From the NCBI GenBank assembly GCA_934636265.1, contig CAKUAD010000008.1:4010-68009 (forward strand): a stretch of DNA of 64,000 bases. The letters run 5' to 3'. Made by a program: the position numbers and the translations under genes. The notes under the pieces were generated by a model that saw only the letters and a list, made by a program, of their open reading frames with translations, made no database searches and had not been told where the DNA came from. Below are positions 48,372 through 58,161 of this stretch, in pieces. Origin of the DNA: an uncultured Flavobacterium sp. (GTDB lineage Bacteria; Bacteroidota; Bacteroidia; Flavobacteriales; Flavobacteriaceae). Position 1 is the stretch's first letter, and each line of letters opens with the position of its first letter.

Positions 48372-49763
48372 ATGAACAAAACCAGGATTTGCTGCATAGG
48401 CGCCGGATACGTTGGCGGACCCACCATGGCAGTGATCGCACAAAAATGTCCCGACATCGAGGTGACCGTGGTCGACCTTAACCAGTCGCGGATTGACCGT
48501 TGGAACCATCCCGATCCTACCAAAATTCCCATATACGAGCCCGGACTCTCAAACATTGTAGCCGAAACCCGCAACAAAAACCTGTTTTTTTCCACCGATG
48601 TTGACGGCGCGATTGATAAAGCCGACATCATCTTCATATCGGTCAACACACCTACCAAGACTTATGGTTCCGGAAAGGGCATGGCCGCCGACCTTAAATA
48701 CATCGAGCTTTGCGCCCGCCAGATTGCCCGCGTGGCGAAAAATGATAAGATAGTCGTTGAAAAATCGACGCTGCCCGTGCGCACGGCCGAAGCCATCAAA
48801 AGCATTCTGGACCACACCGGCAATGGCGTTCAGTTCCAGATTTTGTCAAATCCGGAGTTTCTGGCCGAGGGAACTGCCATACAGGATCTTTTGAATCCTG
48901 ACCGCGTACTCATTGGCGGCGACCCAACTCCGGCCGGAGAGCGCGCCATACAAACGCTGGTGGATATTTACGCCAACTGGGTTCCGGTTGACCGGATCCT
49001 GACCACCAATGTCTGGTCATCCGAACTTTCAAAACTTACCGCCAACGCCTTTTTGGCCCAACGCGTTTCCTCGATCAATGCCATATCGGAACTTTGTGAA
49101 AAGACCGGAGCCAACGTCAACGAGGTAGCGCGCGCCATTGGGATGGACAGCCGGATAGGGGCCAAGTTCCTCAAGGCATCGGTTGGATTTGGAGGCAGTT
49201 GTTTTCAAAAGGACATCCTGAACCTGGTGTACATTGCCAAGTCATTCGGCTTGCATGAAGTGGCTGATTACTGGGAACAGGTCATCATCATGAACGACCA
49301 CCAGAAAAAGCGTTTTGCGCGTAAAATTGTCCAGACGCTCTACAACACCGTGGCCGATAAGAAAATCGCTTTCCTGGGTTGGGCGTTTAAAAAAGATACC
49401 AATGATACGCGCGAGTCGGCAGCAATTTACGTGGCCGATGACCTGATCAACGAACAGGCGAGCATTGCCGTTTACGATCCAAAAGTGACACAGGAACGCA
49501 TGTTGGCTGATCTGGATTATTTGCAGACAAGACCACAACAGGCCAATGCCGGCGCGCTTAATGGCTGTGCCGATGCTTATCAAGCCTGCAATGGTGCGCA
49601 TGCCATCGCCATCCTGACGGAATGGGACGAGTTCCGCGATCTGGACTGGCAAAAAATATATGACCATATGCAAAAACCAGCCTTTGTTTTTGACGGCCGC
49701 AACCTGTTGGACGCCAATAAGATGGCCAATCTTGGTTTTGTGTATCAATCCATCGGATCATGA
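48372..49763 (+). CDS. UDP-glucose 6-dehydrogenase (eukaryotic-type)
   Basis: A 463-aa nucleotide-sugar dehydrogenase. N-terminal NAD domain with [39 protein letters not shown] and [25 protein letters not shown] match the animal/plant-like UGDH group. Catalytic Cys277 in [24 protein letters not shown] in the C-terminal domain. Makes UDP-glucuronate. Codons before ATG 48372 overlap the promoter box and are excluded. Overlaps the next gene by 4 bases. Confidence 0.94.
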   Translation: MNKTRICCIGAGYVGGPTMAVIAQKCPDIEVTVVDLNQSRIDRWNHPDPTKIPIYEPGLSNIVAETRNKNLFFSTDVDGAIDKADIIFISVNTPTKTYGSGKGMAADLKYIELCARQIARVAKNDKIVVEKSTLPVRTAEAIKSILDHTGNGVQFQILSNPEFLAEGTAIQDLLNPDRVLIGGDPTPAGERAIQTLVDIYANWVPVDRILTTNVWSSELSKLTANAFLAQRVSSINAISELCEKTGANVNEVARAIGMDSRIGAKFLKASVGFGGSCFQKDILNLVYIAKSFGLHEVADYWEQVIIMNDHQKKRFARKIVQTLYNTVADKKIAFLGWAFKKDTNDTRESAAIYVADDLINEQASIAVYDPKVTQERMLADLDYLQTRPQQANAGALNGCADAYQACNGAHAIAILTEWDEFRDLDWQKIYDHMQKPAFVFDGRNLLDANKMANLGFVYQSIGS

Positions 49764-51034
49764 ATGAAAAAATAGCCGTAATAGGTTTGGGATATGTGGG
49801 TTTGCCGCTTGCCCGATTGTTTGCAACCCAATTTCACGTGGTTGGTTTTGACATCAACCGCAGCCGTATCAATCAGCTCAATGCCGGAACCGACCTCACG
49901 CTGGAAGTGGACGACCAAACACTCAAAGCCGTGCTTAACGACGATCCAAACCGCGAAAAAGGGCTGTTTTGTTCGGCCGATCTGCAAGACATCGCCCACT
50001 GCAACTACTACATTGTAACGGTTCCCACTCCGGTTGACAAAAATAACCGACCTGATTTGACGCCTTTGTACAAGGCCAGTGAAACGGTAGGAAAAGTTTT
50101 AAAAAAGGGCGACATCGTCATTTATGAATCAACGGTTTATCCGGGGGTGACCGAGGACGAATGCGTGCCCGTTTTGGAACGCATCAGCGGGCTGACTTTT
50201 AACGTCGACTTTTTTGCGGGTTATTCGCCGGAGCGCATTAACCCTGGCGACAAGGAGCACACCGTCGAGAAAATCCTAAAGGTGACTGCCGGTTCAACGC
50301 CCCGGGTTGGTCAAAAGGTTGACGCCTTGTACAAACGCGTGATCACGGCCGGAACGCATTTGGCGCCCAGCATCAAAGTGGCCGAGGCTGCCAAGGTGAT
50401 CGAGAATTCGCAGCGCGACATCAACATCGCCTTTGTCAACGAGCTGGCTAAAATCTTTAACATACTGGAAATTGATACCCATGCCGTTCTGGAAGCTGCG
50501 GGCACCAAGTGGAACTTTCTCAAATTTAAACCGGGATTGGTGGGCGGACACTGCATTGGCGTAGATCCGTATTACTTGGCGCAAAAAGCCCAGGAAGCCG
50601 GCTATCACCCGGAAATCATTTTGGCCGGACGCCGACTCAACGATTCGATGGGCGAGTATGTGGCGTCGCAGGTGGTCAAGCTAATGATCCGCAAGAACAT
50701 CAAAGTAAACGGATCAAATATTTTGCTTTTGGGCTTTACCTTTAAGGAAAATTGCCCGGATGTCCGCAACACGCGGATTGTCGATGTGGTGCGCGCGCTC
50801 AGGGAATACCAAACGCAAGTTACAATTTACGATCCGTGGGCCAATCCGCAGGAAGTAGCCCATGAATATGGACTGACCACCGTTAACGAGCTGCCGGCTC
50901 AAACATTTGACGCCGTCATTTTGGGTGTGGCGCACAAGGAATTCATGTATATGGACATCGATGGCTTGCGCAAGCCTGTATCGGTGCTTTACGATGTAAA
51001 AGGCGTGTTGAAAAACGCCGACGGAACGCTATGA
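49760..51034 (+). CDS. wbpO: UDP-N-acetyl-D-galactosamine 6-dehydrogenase (WbpO/TviB type)
   Basis: A 424-aa dehydrogenase with [76 protein letters not shown] and catalytic Cys265 in [14 protein letters not shown]. It agrees with WbpO over its length. Oxidises UDP-GalNAc to UDP-GalNAcA using the WbpP product. Overlaps the following rfbB by ATGA. Confidence 0.93.
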   Translation: MNEKIAVIGLGYVGLPLARLFATQFHVVGFDINRSRINQLNAGTDLTLEVDDQTLKAVLNDDPNREKGLFCSADLQDIAHCNYYIVTVPTPVDKNNRPDLTPLYKASETVGKVLKKGDIVIYESTVYPGVTEDECVPVLERISGLTFNVDFFAGYSPERINPGDKEHTVEKILKVTAGSTPRVGQKVDALYKRVITAGTHLAPSIKVAEAAKVIENSQRDINIAFVNELAKIFNILEIDTHAVLEAAGTKWNFLKFKPGLVGGHCIGVDPYYLAQKAQEAGYHPEIILAGRRLNDSMGEYVASQVVKLMIRKNIKVNGSNILLLGFTFKENCPDVRNTRIVDVVRALREYQTQVTIYDPWANPQEVAHEYGLTTVNELPAQTFDAVILGVAHKEFMYMDIDGLRKPVSVLYDVKGVLKNADGTL

Positions 51035-52077
51035 AAACAATACTCATTACCGGCGGGGCCGGATTTATAGGGTCGCATGTGGTGCGGCGGTTTGTCAATA
51101 ATTATCCGGATTACAAAATCGTCAACCTGGATTTGCTGACGTATGCCGGCAACCTGGAAAATATCTCCGACATTGAAAACCAACCCAATTATACGTTTGT
51201 AAAAGGCGACATCACGCAGGAGGATTTTATCCGCGGGCTTTTTGAAAAGTACCGTTTTGACGGCGTAATCCACCTGGCGGCCGAGTCGCATGTTGACCGT
51301 TCGATCACTGATCCGCTGGCGTTTGTCAGGACCAATGTCTTTGGAACGATGGTGCTGCTCAATGCTGCCCGCGATTTTTGGAAGGACAATCACTCCGGCA
51401 AGCGTTTTTACCACGTGTCAACCGACGAGGTTTACGGTTCGTTGGGTGCCGACGGACTTTTTACTGAAACGACACCCTACGATCCAAACTCACCCTATTC
51501 AGCATCAAAGGCAAGTTCTGATCACTTTGTGCGCGCTTACGGCGAAACCTACGGGCTGCCTTATGTAATTACGAACTGCTCCAACAATTACGGCCCGAAT
51601 CACTTTCCTGAAAAGCTGATTCCGCTGTTTATCAACAACATCATCAACAACAAGCCGCTTCCGGTTTACGGCGACGGCAAATACACCCGCGACTGGCTTT
51701 ATGTCGAGGATCACGCGCGTGCCATCGACCTGGTTTTTCACCAGGGTAAAAATCGCGAAACCTACAACATTGGCGGCTTTAACGAATGGCAGAACATTGA
51801 CCTGGTCAAGCTGCTGTGCGGGGTGATGGATGCAAAACTCAACCGTGAAAAAGGTACGTCGGAACAGTTGATTACCTATGTTAAAGACCGTCCGGGACAC
51901 GATTTGCGCTATGCGATCGACGCATCTAAAATTAACCGCGAACTGGGTTGGGAGCCGTCGGTTACCTTTGAACAAGGCCTTGAAAAAACCGTCAGTTGGT
52001 ACCTGGCCAATCCGGGTTGGCTGGAGCGGGTGACCTCGGGAGCTTATCAGGAATACTACGAAAAACAATACAAATGA
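51031..52077 (+). CDS. rfbB: dTDP-glucose 4,6-dehydratase
   Basis: A 348-aa extended [70 protein letters not shown] (catalytic Tyr-Lys) and [15 protein letters not shown]. Produces dTDP-4-keto-6-deoxyglucose, the entry substrate for the 2,3-dehydratase and aminotransferase encoded at 59713-62319. rfbA is not in the window. Confidence 0.97.
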   Translation: MKTILITGGAGFIGSHVVRRFVNNYPDYKIVNLDLLTYAGNLENISDIENQPNYTFVKGDITQEDFIRGLFEKYRFDGVIHLAAESHVDRSITDPLAFVRTNVFGTMVLLNAARDFWKDNHSGKRFYHVSTDEVYGSLGADGLFTETTPYDPNSPYSASKASSDHFVRAYGETYGLPYVITNCSNNYGPNHFPEKLIPLFINNIINNKPLPVYGDGKYTRDWLYVEDHARAIDLVFHQGKNRETYNIGGFNEWQNIDLVKLLCGVMDAKLNREKGTSEQLITYVKDRPGHDLRYAIDASKINRELGWEPSVTFEQGLEKTVSWYLANPGWLERVTSGAYQEYYEKQYK

Positions 52078-52442
52078 ATCCATACCTCTATATTTTAGGA
52101 ACGCTCGTCTTTACCGTTTACGGGCAGATTGTCCTAAAGTGGAGGATGAACGGCTTGCAGGTTGTTTTGCCCGAGGGCGGCGTTCAAAAAGTTTGGTACC
52201 TGATCAGGCTGCTGCTTGATCCGTTTATTTTTTCAGGATTTGCATCGGCGTTTGTCGCGTCACTTTTTTGGATGGCGGCCATGTCAAAATTTGAAATTAC
52301 CCAAGCATATCCCTTTATGGCCCTTGCGCCCGCGCTGGTTTTTGTGGTGGGCGTTTTCTTTTTGGGCGAACCCTTTACCTGGGGCAAAGTGATCGGACTT
52401 GTTTTAATAGCAATAGGAATCTTTATTACCGTAAAATTATGA
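52074..52442 (+). CDS. Small EamA/SMR-type membrane transporter
   Basis: A 122-aa protein with four hydrophobic helices, about 3-21, 41-62, 69-93 and 100-121: [19 protein letters not shown], then [30 protein letters not shown]. It resembles one half of an EamA transporter, as in ArnE/ArnF lipid-linked sugar flippases. It could help flip or export a lipid-linked sugar. Its ATG overlaps the rfbB stop and its end overlaps the next gene by 4 bases. Confidence 0.82.
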   Translation: MNPYLYILGTLVFTVYGQIVLKWRMNGLQVVLPEGGVQKVWYLIRLLLDPFIFSGFASAFVASLFWMAAMSKFEITQAYPFMALAPALVFVVGVFFLGEPFTWGKVIGLVLIAIGIFITVKL

Positions 52443-54304
52443 AGCAGATACGCGAAACCTTTTACGGCCTTTTTCACAACAAAGTTGATGCGTTGGGATT
52501 GGCGGTTTTTAGGATGCTTTTTTCGGTGATGTTGTTTTTTGAGGCAATTCACTTTTGGGAATTTCGCCATGTGGTTTATGATCGTATTCCATTTGGGGTG
52601 ATTGCAGAGTTGAAATATGAATTGGTCTTTGCTTTCTGGATACTCACTTTATTCTTATTGTTTATAGGACTGTTCACCAGAGTGGCCACCATACTTTCCT
52701 ACGTATTCAGCGTGTTGGTTTTTAGTTCCACAAGCGCTTTTGAATACCATGTATTTTATACCTACGTAGGAGTCAGTTTTTTTATGATGTTCATGCCGGT
52801 TTCGCGGGTTTTTTCAGTCGATGCGGTAATTAGGACAGCCAAGTATTCCGGATTGGGGAGTTCTTACAAACCTGATTCAAAAGTCCTTTCAATCAACTAT
52901 TATGTCCCGGTGTTTGTGGGCGTGGGGCTTGTTTATTTTGACTCGGTTTTTCTAAAGTTGGGTAGCAATATGTGGTTAAACGGCTTGGGAGTTTGGCTTC
53001 CGTCCAGTATTCCTTTGGCTGTTTGGAACGATATGAGTTGGATACTCAACAACAAAGCCGTCATCATCGCGCTGGGATATTTTGTTCTGGGTTTTGAAGC
53101 CGTGTTTATTGTTGCAATGTGGTTCCGACGTCTGTGGTTGCCTATCGTTATTTCCGGGATCAGCTTTCACATCGGAATATTTCTGGTTTATCCAATACCG
53201 CTTTTTGCCTTTACCTACATTGTACTTTACTTACTTTTAATTCCGCCGCACTATTGGACAAAAGCGACACAGTTGTTTGGTCGCAAACCGGCCGTATACA
53301 AATTCTATTACGATGCAGAGTGCCCTATCTGTGCAAAGACTATTGCTGTTATCCGTCAGATTGACATTTTGCACCGGGTTGATTGTCTCCCCGTTCAGGT
53401 ATTTGCACCCCAGCAACCGGCGTTTGGCGGAATTGATGAACACACGTTGCTGGTTGACATTCATGGCGTATCGGCCTCGCAAAAAGTGTATCGTGGCTAT
53501 GCAGCCTATGTCGCACTTTTTAGGTCGATGGTAATTTTCTATCCATTGGCTCTTGTGATGAGTATGCCTGGAATATCATTGATCGGCAAACGGATTTACA
53601 AAAAAATCGCGGGTGACAGGGATAATTTGCGGTGTACATTAGAAAACTGCAATCTTCCGCCGTTGGTTAAGCCAATCGATGAGAATGAAAGTATATTAGT
53701 CAAAGGCTGGTCACAAGCTAATCTGACACGCCTTTTCTGGAAATACGCGCTGATATTTTTAATGGTGTTGCAAATTCTGATGATCGGGATTTCCTACGCT
53801 AATTCCGATGTGGTTGACAAAATTTCACGTCCATTTGTGGAATTGTTTTCAAAATTTTTAGGCATTGGACGGCACGATGTATTTTTGGATAAACACTTTC
53901 ACAAATATAATCACAGTTTTCGCATTGATTATGTTGATGCAAAGGGGAATCAAAGCCCGATTCCACTTTATGATAATAACGGGATGGTTGGCAGTTACAA
54001 TTCAGGTATAATCTGGCGAAATGTAACTTTTAACGTGGTCACGCCCACACTCAAGGCCGACGTATTGATGGAAGGGTTTACACCTTACCTTAAGCATTAT
54101 TTGATGGAAGGCCAACATGATGAAACTTCGGCTGAATTCAGGTTATATATCCGCGAAATCGAAACCACCGATCACTGGCAGCACGACTTTTTGCGCCGTC
54201 AGATGGCCAAACCCTGGAAGCCGGCAGGAACTTGCAAGGTTTCGGCGGGGCAATACGAGTTTAACTGGACGCCGCAGATGCAAGCTGTTTTTGCAAGCGA
54301 ATAA
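52439..54304 (+). CDS. HTTM membrane protein fused to a DUF393 (DCC) domain
   Basis: A 621-aa protein. HTTM (vitamin-K-carboxylase-like) membrane domain at about 8-280 with several TM helices (LAVFRMLFSVMLFFEAIHFWEF, FEYHVFYTYVGVSFFMMF). The DUF393 domain at about 286-400 has the redox motif DAECPIC. Then come another TM at about 435-455 and a ~150-aa soluble domain (GIGRHDVFLDKHFHKYNHS, SGIIWRNVTFNVVTP, PYLKHYLMEG) shared with the next protein. Function in polysaccharide biology unknown. Confidence 0.85.
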   Translation: MKQIRETFYGLFHNKVDALGLAVFRMLFSVMLFFEAIHFWEFRHVVYDRIPFGVIAELKYELVFAFWILTLFLLFIGLFTRVATILSYVFSVLVFSSTSAFEYHVFYTYVGVSFFMMFMPVSRVFSVDAVIRTAKYSGLGSSYKPDSKVLSINYYVPVFVGVGLVYFDSVFLKLGSNMWLNGLGVWLPSSIPLAVWNDMSWILNNKAVIIALGYFVLGFEAVFIVAMWFRRLWLPIVISGISFHIGIFLVYPIPLFAFTYIVLYLLLIPPHYWTKATQLFGRKPAVYKFYYDAECPICAKTIAVIRQIDILHRVDCLPVQVFAPQQPAFGGIDEHTLLVDIHGVSASQKVYRGYAAYVALFRSMVIFYPLALVMSMPGISLIGKRIYKKIAGDRDNLRCTLENCNLPPLVKPIDENESILVKGWSQANLTRLFWKYALIFLMVLQILMIGISYANSDVVDKISRPFVELFSKFLGIGRHDVFLDKHFHKYNHSFRIDYVDAKGNQSPIPLYDNNGMVGSYNSGIIWRNVTFNVVTPTLKADVLMEGFTPYLKHYLMEGQHDETSAEFRLYIREIETTDHWQHDFLRRQMAKPWKPAGTCKVSAGQYEFNWTPQMQAVFASE

Positions 54305-54309
54305 ACAAC

Positions 54310-55746
54310 ATGGGCATCACCTCTTTTAAAAAGCAATTTGAAAACCTGGCAGATCCCTGTGGTCTGGCGGTGTTCAGGGTGTTGTATTCAACAGTGCTTT
54401 TGTTGGAGGTGTTGCAGTTGCTAAAGTTTAAACACCTTATTTTTGACCGAGATCCTTATCTGGCACCCGGCGAAGTCAAGATTGAGGTGATCGCTATGCT
54501 GTGGATTCCGGCGCTTATCTTGCTTGCCGTGGGCTATCAAACGCGACTCGCAGCCTTTGTCAACTATTTGCTGGGCGTCATTGTGTTCTCGTCGTCGCAT
54601 CGGTTTGAATACCATGTTTTTTATACCTATATCGGCATCAGCCTCTTGGTGTTGCTGTTCCCCGTTTCGCGCGTTTGGTCAATCGACAGTCTGTTAAAAG
54701 TAAAAACAAGGCCCGCTCGTGAAATACACTACCTGATGCCCGTTTTTGTGGGCGTCGGACTTTTTTACTACGACTCGGTATTTTACAAATGGGCAAGCCC
54801 GATGTGGCTGCAGGGTTTGGGCTTGTGGCTTCCATCGAGTTTCCCGCATGTCGCCCTGACGGATCTTTCAGGCCTGCTCAACCAAAAATGGCTGGTTATT
54901 TTCCTGAGTCATTTTGTACTGGTATTCGAGACGGTCTTTGTGTTTTTGATGTGGTTCCGCAAATGGCGCATTCCCCTGATGATCATCGGAATCGGGTTCC
55001 ACGTGGGCATTGGCATCGCTTACCCGATACCTTATTTTGCGGCCACGTACATTCTTTTGTATCTGTTGCTGATGCCGCCCGTGGTTTGGCGCAGGATTTT
55101 TCAGCCGACGGTAAACAAGATAAAACCCACGCTGCTAAAATGGGTCAAGCCGTTGGCGTCGTTCGCGGTTGCGCATCCTCCCATGCTAAAAAGCCCGAGC
55201 GGAAAATCGTGGATGATCATCGTTGTGGTCCTGCTGGTATCGCAAACCTTGATTATCTTTCACCTGATGCCAAAGCCGCCGGCCGATGCCTACAAAAAAC
55301 TGGCGGGAGTTGGGCGCCACAGCGTTTTTTTGGATTATCATTTTAAGGGTTACAACCACATCATCAAGGTAGATTACCTCGCGCCCGGTAAGCGGGAAAC
55401 CCTGCCCATTATCAACAATGACGGATCGCCGGGAGCATGGGTTAGTGGCATTACCTGGAGAAATATCACCTTTGATGTCGTCTCGCCACAGTTGGAGGAG
55501 GATAAAATAACCAAAAGGTTAACGCCTTATCTGTTAATGTATCTCAGGGAAAACAACCTGAAGGCAGGCAGGTTTGAAATCTTCATCAAAGAAATGGATA
55601 CCCCCAACGGCTGGGAGCGCGATTTTTTAAAACGCCAATACGCACATCCGTGGACACTGGCCGGGCGATGCGAAGTCCGCGATAAAAAGGCGCAATACGC
55701 ATGGAGTGCCCAAACCCTTGAACTTTTTAAAAAGGAAAGAGAATGA
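54310..55746 (+). CDS. HTTM membrane protein (paralogue lacking DUF393)
   Basis: A 478-aa tandem paralogue of the preceding protein. HTTM domain at about 10-265 (LAVFRVLYSTVLLLEVLQL, FEYHVFYTYIGISLLVLLFPVSRVWSIDS), a TM near 300-320, then the same C-terminal domain (GVGRHSVFLDYHFKGYNHI, SGITWRNITFDVVSP, TPYLLMYLREN). The region corresponding to DUF393 is absent. Five bases after the first; its stop overlaps the next gene by 4. Confidence 0.85.
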   Translation: MGITSFKKQFENLADPCGLAVFRVLYSTVLLLEVLQLLKFKHLIFDRDPYLAPGEVKIEVIAMLWIPALILLAVGYQTRLAAFVNYLLGVIVFSSSHRFEYHVFYTYIGISLLVLLFPVSRVWSIDSLLKVKTRPAREIHYLMPVFVGVGLFYYDSVFYKWASPMWLQGLGLWLPSSFPHVALTDLSGLLNQKWLVIFLSHFVLVFETVFVFLMWFRKWRIPLMIIGIGFHVGIGIAYPIPYFAATYILLYLLLMPPVVWRRIFQPTVNKIKPTLLKWVKPLASFAVAHPPMLKSPSGKSWMIIVVVLLVSQTLIIFHLMPKPPADAYKKLAGVGRHSVFLDYHFKGYNHIIKVDYLAPGKRETLPIINNDGSPGAWVSGITWRNITFDVVSPQLEEDKITKRLTPYLLMYLRENNLKAGRFEIFIKEMDTPNGWERDFLKRQYAHPWTLAGRCEVRDKKAQYAWSAQTLELFKKERE

Positions 55747-56576
55747 AGATACTGATTACAGGCGTGGGCGGTTTTTTAGGCAGATGGGTTGCCCGGCACT
55801 TGCAATCGCAACACGAGGTAACGGGTGTCTATCATTCAAAAAGGCCGCCGCTGGATTTGCCCCTGGTAGCATCAAACCAAAAACCCGACGGACATTTTGA
55901 CGTACTCGTACTTTGTCATGCATCGGTTTCGGCCGGCGCCGTCCAGCAGGATGATGCCGCGCTTGTGGCCGGAAACATCACCTTTACCCAACAGGTCCTC
56001 GACTGGTTTCCCCAGGCCAAAGTGATTTACATTTCTACCGTATCAGTTTATCCTGCGCAAAAGCAAACCGTTGTCGAACTTTCTGATACGCTTCCGCAAA
56101 GCCGATATGCGCAAACCAAACTCGAGGCCGAATCGCTGGTTTTGCAGCGTCCGCAGTATGCAGTGGTCAGGCTTTCGTCGCTTTATGGCTCGGGAATGAA
56201 AGACGGTACGCTGATCCCCAACTACGTCAACCAGGCATTATGTAATGGTAAAATAGAGGTTTGGGGCGACGGTTCAAGGCTTCAAAATTACATCCACGCC
56301 CTGGATGTGGCCAAGCTTATAGGTTTGATCATCACTAATGATGCGTTTCACCGGGCTTTGTATCTGGGAACCGATGCGCAATCCTATACCAACGCTCAGG
56401 TGGCGCGCCTAATTGCCCAAAAGACCAACGCCACCGTCGAATTTGTTAATAACGATAACGCTTCTTGGGCGGAATATGACGGTTCATTTACCCGAAAAGC
56501 CGTAAATTGGCAACCGGAAATGCCCTTGACCAAAGGACTGGATGAGTATATCGAATGGAAGAAAAAACAATATTAG
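55743..56576 (+). CDS. NAD-dependent epimerase/dehydratase (SDR)
   Basis: A 277-aa short extended SDR. NAD motif ITGVGGFLGRWVARHL, STVSVYPAQKQTVVELSD, then RYAQTKLEAE, the catalytic Tyr-Lys pair, and RLSSLYGSGMKDGTLIPNYV. A nucleotide-sugar or sugar-linked substrate is likely; which one is not decidable. It overlaps the ATP-grasp gene by 22 bases. Confidence 0.88.
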   Translation: MKILITGVGGFLGRWVARHLQSQHEVTGVYHSKRPPLDLPLVASNQKPDGHFDVLVLCHASVSAGAVQQDDAALVAGNITFTQQVLDWFPQAKVIYISTVSVYPAQKQTVVELSDTLPQSRYAQTKLEAESLVLQRPQYAVVRLSSLYGSGMKDGTLIPNYVNQALCNGKIEVWGDGSRLQNYIHALDVAKLIGLIITNDAFHRALYLGTDAQSYTNAQVARLIAQKTNATVEFVNNDNASWAEYDGSFTRKAVNWQPEMPLTKGLDEYIEWKKKQY

Positions 56577-57532
56577 TTACCGGAATAGGCGGGAACGTCG
56601 GACAGGGCGTTTTGCGCAACATCCGGTCGATGGGACGCAACATCCGGCTTGTAGGAATTGATATCGCCCAGTTTAATGCGGGATGCCACCTTTGTGATGC
56701 CTCCTACAAAGTGCCGTATTCCTATGATCCGTCGTATCTGGATGCCGTGCGCGATATCGTCGGCAAGGAAAACATCAGCCTCGTCATTCCCACCACCGAT
56801 TACGAAGTGTTTTATCTGTCGGGCGCAGCTTTGACGCTCGGGGCCCCTGTCGCAGCCAGTGAAGCATCGGTAGCCAAGCGCTATCTGGACAAATACGAAA
56901 CCTATCTCTATCACACCAAAAACGGAATCCCGTTTTCCAAATCGTGGCTTCCGTCGGAATATGATGGCTCGTGTGCCGATATTATTCTCAAACCCCGGGA
57001 AGGCCGCGGCTCGAGAGGGATTCACATCAATCCTGAAAATCCGGCGTCATTTTCTGATGATTACATGATTCAGCCCCGTCACGAGGGAATTGAAATCACG
57101 ACGGCGTTTTACGTTACCAAATCCGGAAAGTTGCACGGACTGATTACCATGGACCGGGAACTGGCCAATGGCGCCACGTCGCGGTCAACCGTCAACCGAC
57201 GTTGGGACGCCCGCCTTAAAACCATCATTGAACAAATGATTGCACTTGGCGGTTTGCGCGGAAGTCTTAATCTGCAAAGCATTGTGACCGCCAATGACGA
57301 AATTATCCCGTTTGAGGTTAATTGCAGGATTTCCGGCACGAATTCCATCCGACACAACCTGGGATTCCGCGACGTGGCGTATACCGTACAGGAACATCTT
57401 TACCACGAAGAGCCGGAAAAGCCCAATGTGATCGATGGTATCGCCGTCAGGCTATTGTATGACGTCATCTATCCCGGAGCAACCGATGAAACCCAACTCA
57501 CCCACAGCCGCTGTGGCCATATAATTTACTGA
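56555..57532 (+). CDS. ATP-grasp ligase (CarB/PylC-like)
   Basis: A 325-aa protein. N-terminal Rossmann-like domain ILVTGIGGNVGQGVLRNIRSMG; then the ATP-grasp core with IILKPREGRGSRGIHI, EGIEITTAFYV and PFEVNCRISGTNSI (metal-binding Glu/Asn). Typically forms an amide or acyl-phosphate-derived bond. In surface-polysaccharide loci such proteins may attach an amino acid or carboxylate to a sugar; here that is inference. The stop shares bases with the HAD start (TGATG). Confidence 0.85.
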   Translation: MEEKTILVTGIGGNVGQGVLRNIRSMGRNIRLVGIDIAQFNAGCHLCDASYKVPYSYDPSYLDAVRDIVGKENISLVIPTTDYEVFYLSGAALTLGAPVAASEASVAKRYLDKYETYLYHTKNGIPFSKSWLPSEYDGSCADIILKPREGRGSRGIHINPENPASFSDDYMIQPRHEGIEITTAFYVTKSGKLHGLITMDRELANGATSRSTVNRRWDARLKTIIEQMIALGGLRGSLNLQSIVTANDEIIPFEVNCRISGTNSIRHNLGFRDVAYTVQEHLYHEEPEKPNVIDGIAVRLLYDVIYPGATDETQLTHSRCGHIIY

Positions 57533-58161
57533 TGAAATACCTTTTACTCGATGTAGCCGGAACCCTTTTGTACAAGCCTACGCTTCAGCCCAAAATGCTG
57601 GAGGTGCTGGCCTCGCATGGCTATAGCGTCGATCCGGACACGCTTAAATATCACCACAAGATATTTACCGAGACGATTTTTTTTCCCGACAGGACCTCTC
57701 GTGAATTCTATCAGCATTTTAACCGAGAGTTGTTGTTGTCACTCGGAATCATACCATCGGACAATTTGTTGGAGGATATTTTTTCAAACTGTTCCTATCT
57801 GCCGTGGGAACCGTTTCCCGATACTGCGGTTTTGGCGCAAATGGATGTGCCGATGGGCATCATCTCCAATTTCAATACGACGCTCAAGGACAAGCTGGAA
57901 GCCAATTTTAATGTTAAGTTTGCGCATGTTCTGGTGTCAGAAGAATTGGGCATCCACAAACCATCGGTGGCGTTTTACCAGCGGGCGATTGATCAGATTG
58001 GTATAGATCCGCAAGACATTGTCTACGTGGGCGATTCGATCAAACTCGACCTTGAACCAGCCCTTAAACTTGGAATAAGGGCGTTGCTCATAGATCGCGA
58101 CCGGTATTTTAGGTTGCAAACCAACCGAATCTCGTCGCTTGCCGAACTTAAAGAAATATGA
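57532..58161 (+). CDS. HAD-superfamily hydrolase with DxA motif I
   Basis: A 209-aa protein. Motif I is DVAGTLL at about 7-13: the nucleophile Asp is present but the second Asp of DxDGT is Ala, as in phosphonatase-like enzymes. Motif II is near ISNFNTT, motif III Lys in GIHKPSVAFY and motif IV VGDSIKLDLEPA. It may therefore not be an ordinary phosphatase. Probably works with the ATP-grasp protein or SDR. Overlaps the GT gene by 4 bases. Confidence 0.88.
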   Translation: MKYLLLDVAGTLLYKPTLQPKMLEVLASHGYSVDPDTLKYHHKIFTETIFFPDRTSREFYQHFNRELLLSLGIIPSDNLLEDIFSNCSYLPWEPFPDTAVLAQMDVPMGIISNFNTTLKDKLEANFNVKFAHVLVSEELGIHKPSVAFYQRAIDQIGIDPQDIVYVGDSIKLDLEPALKLGIRALLIDRDRYFRLQTNRISSLAELKEI

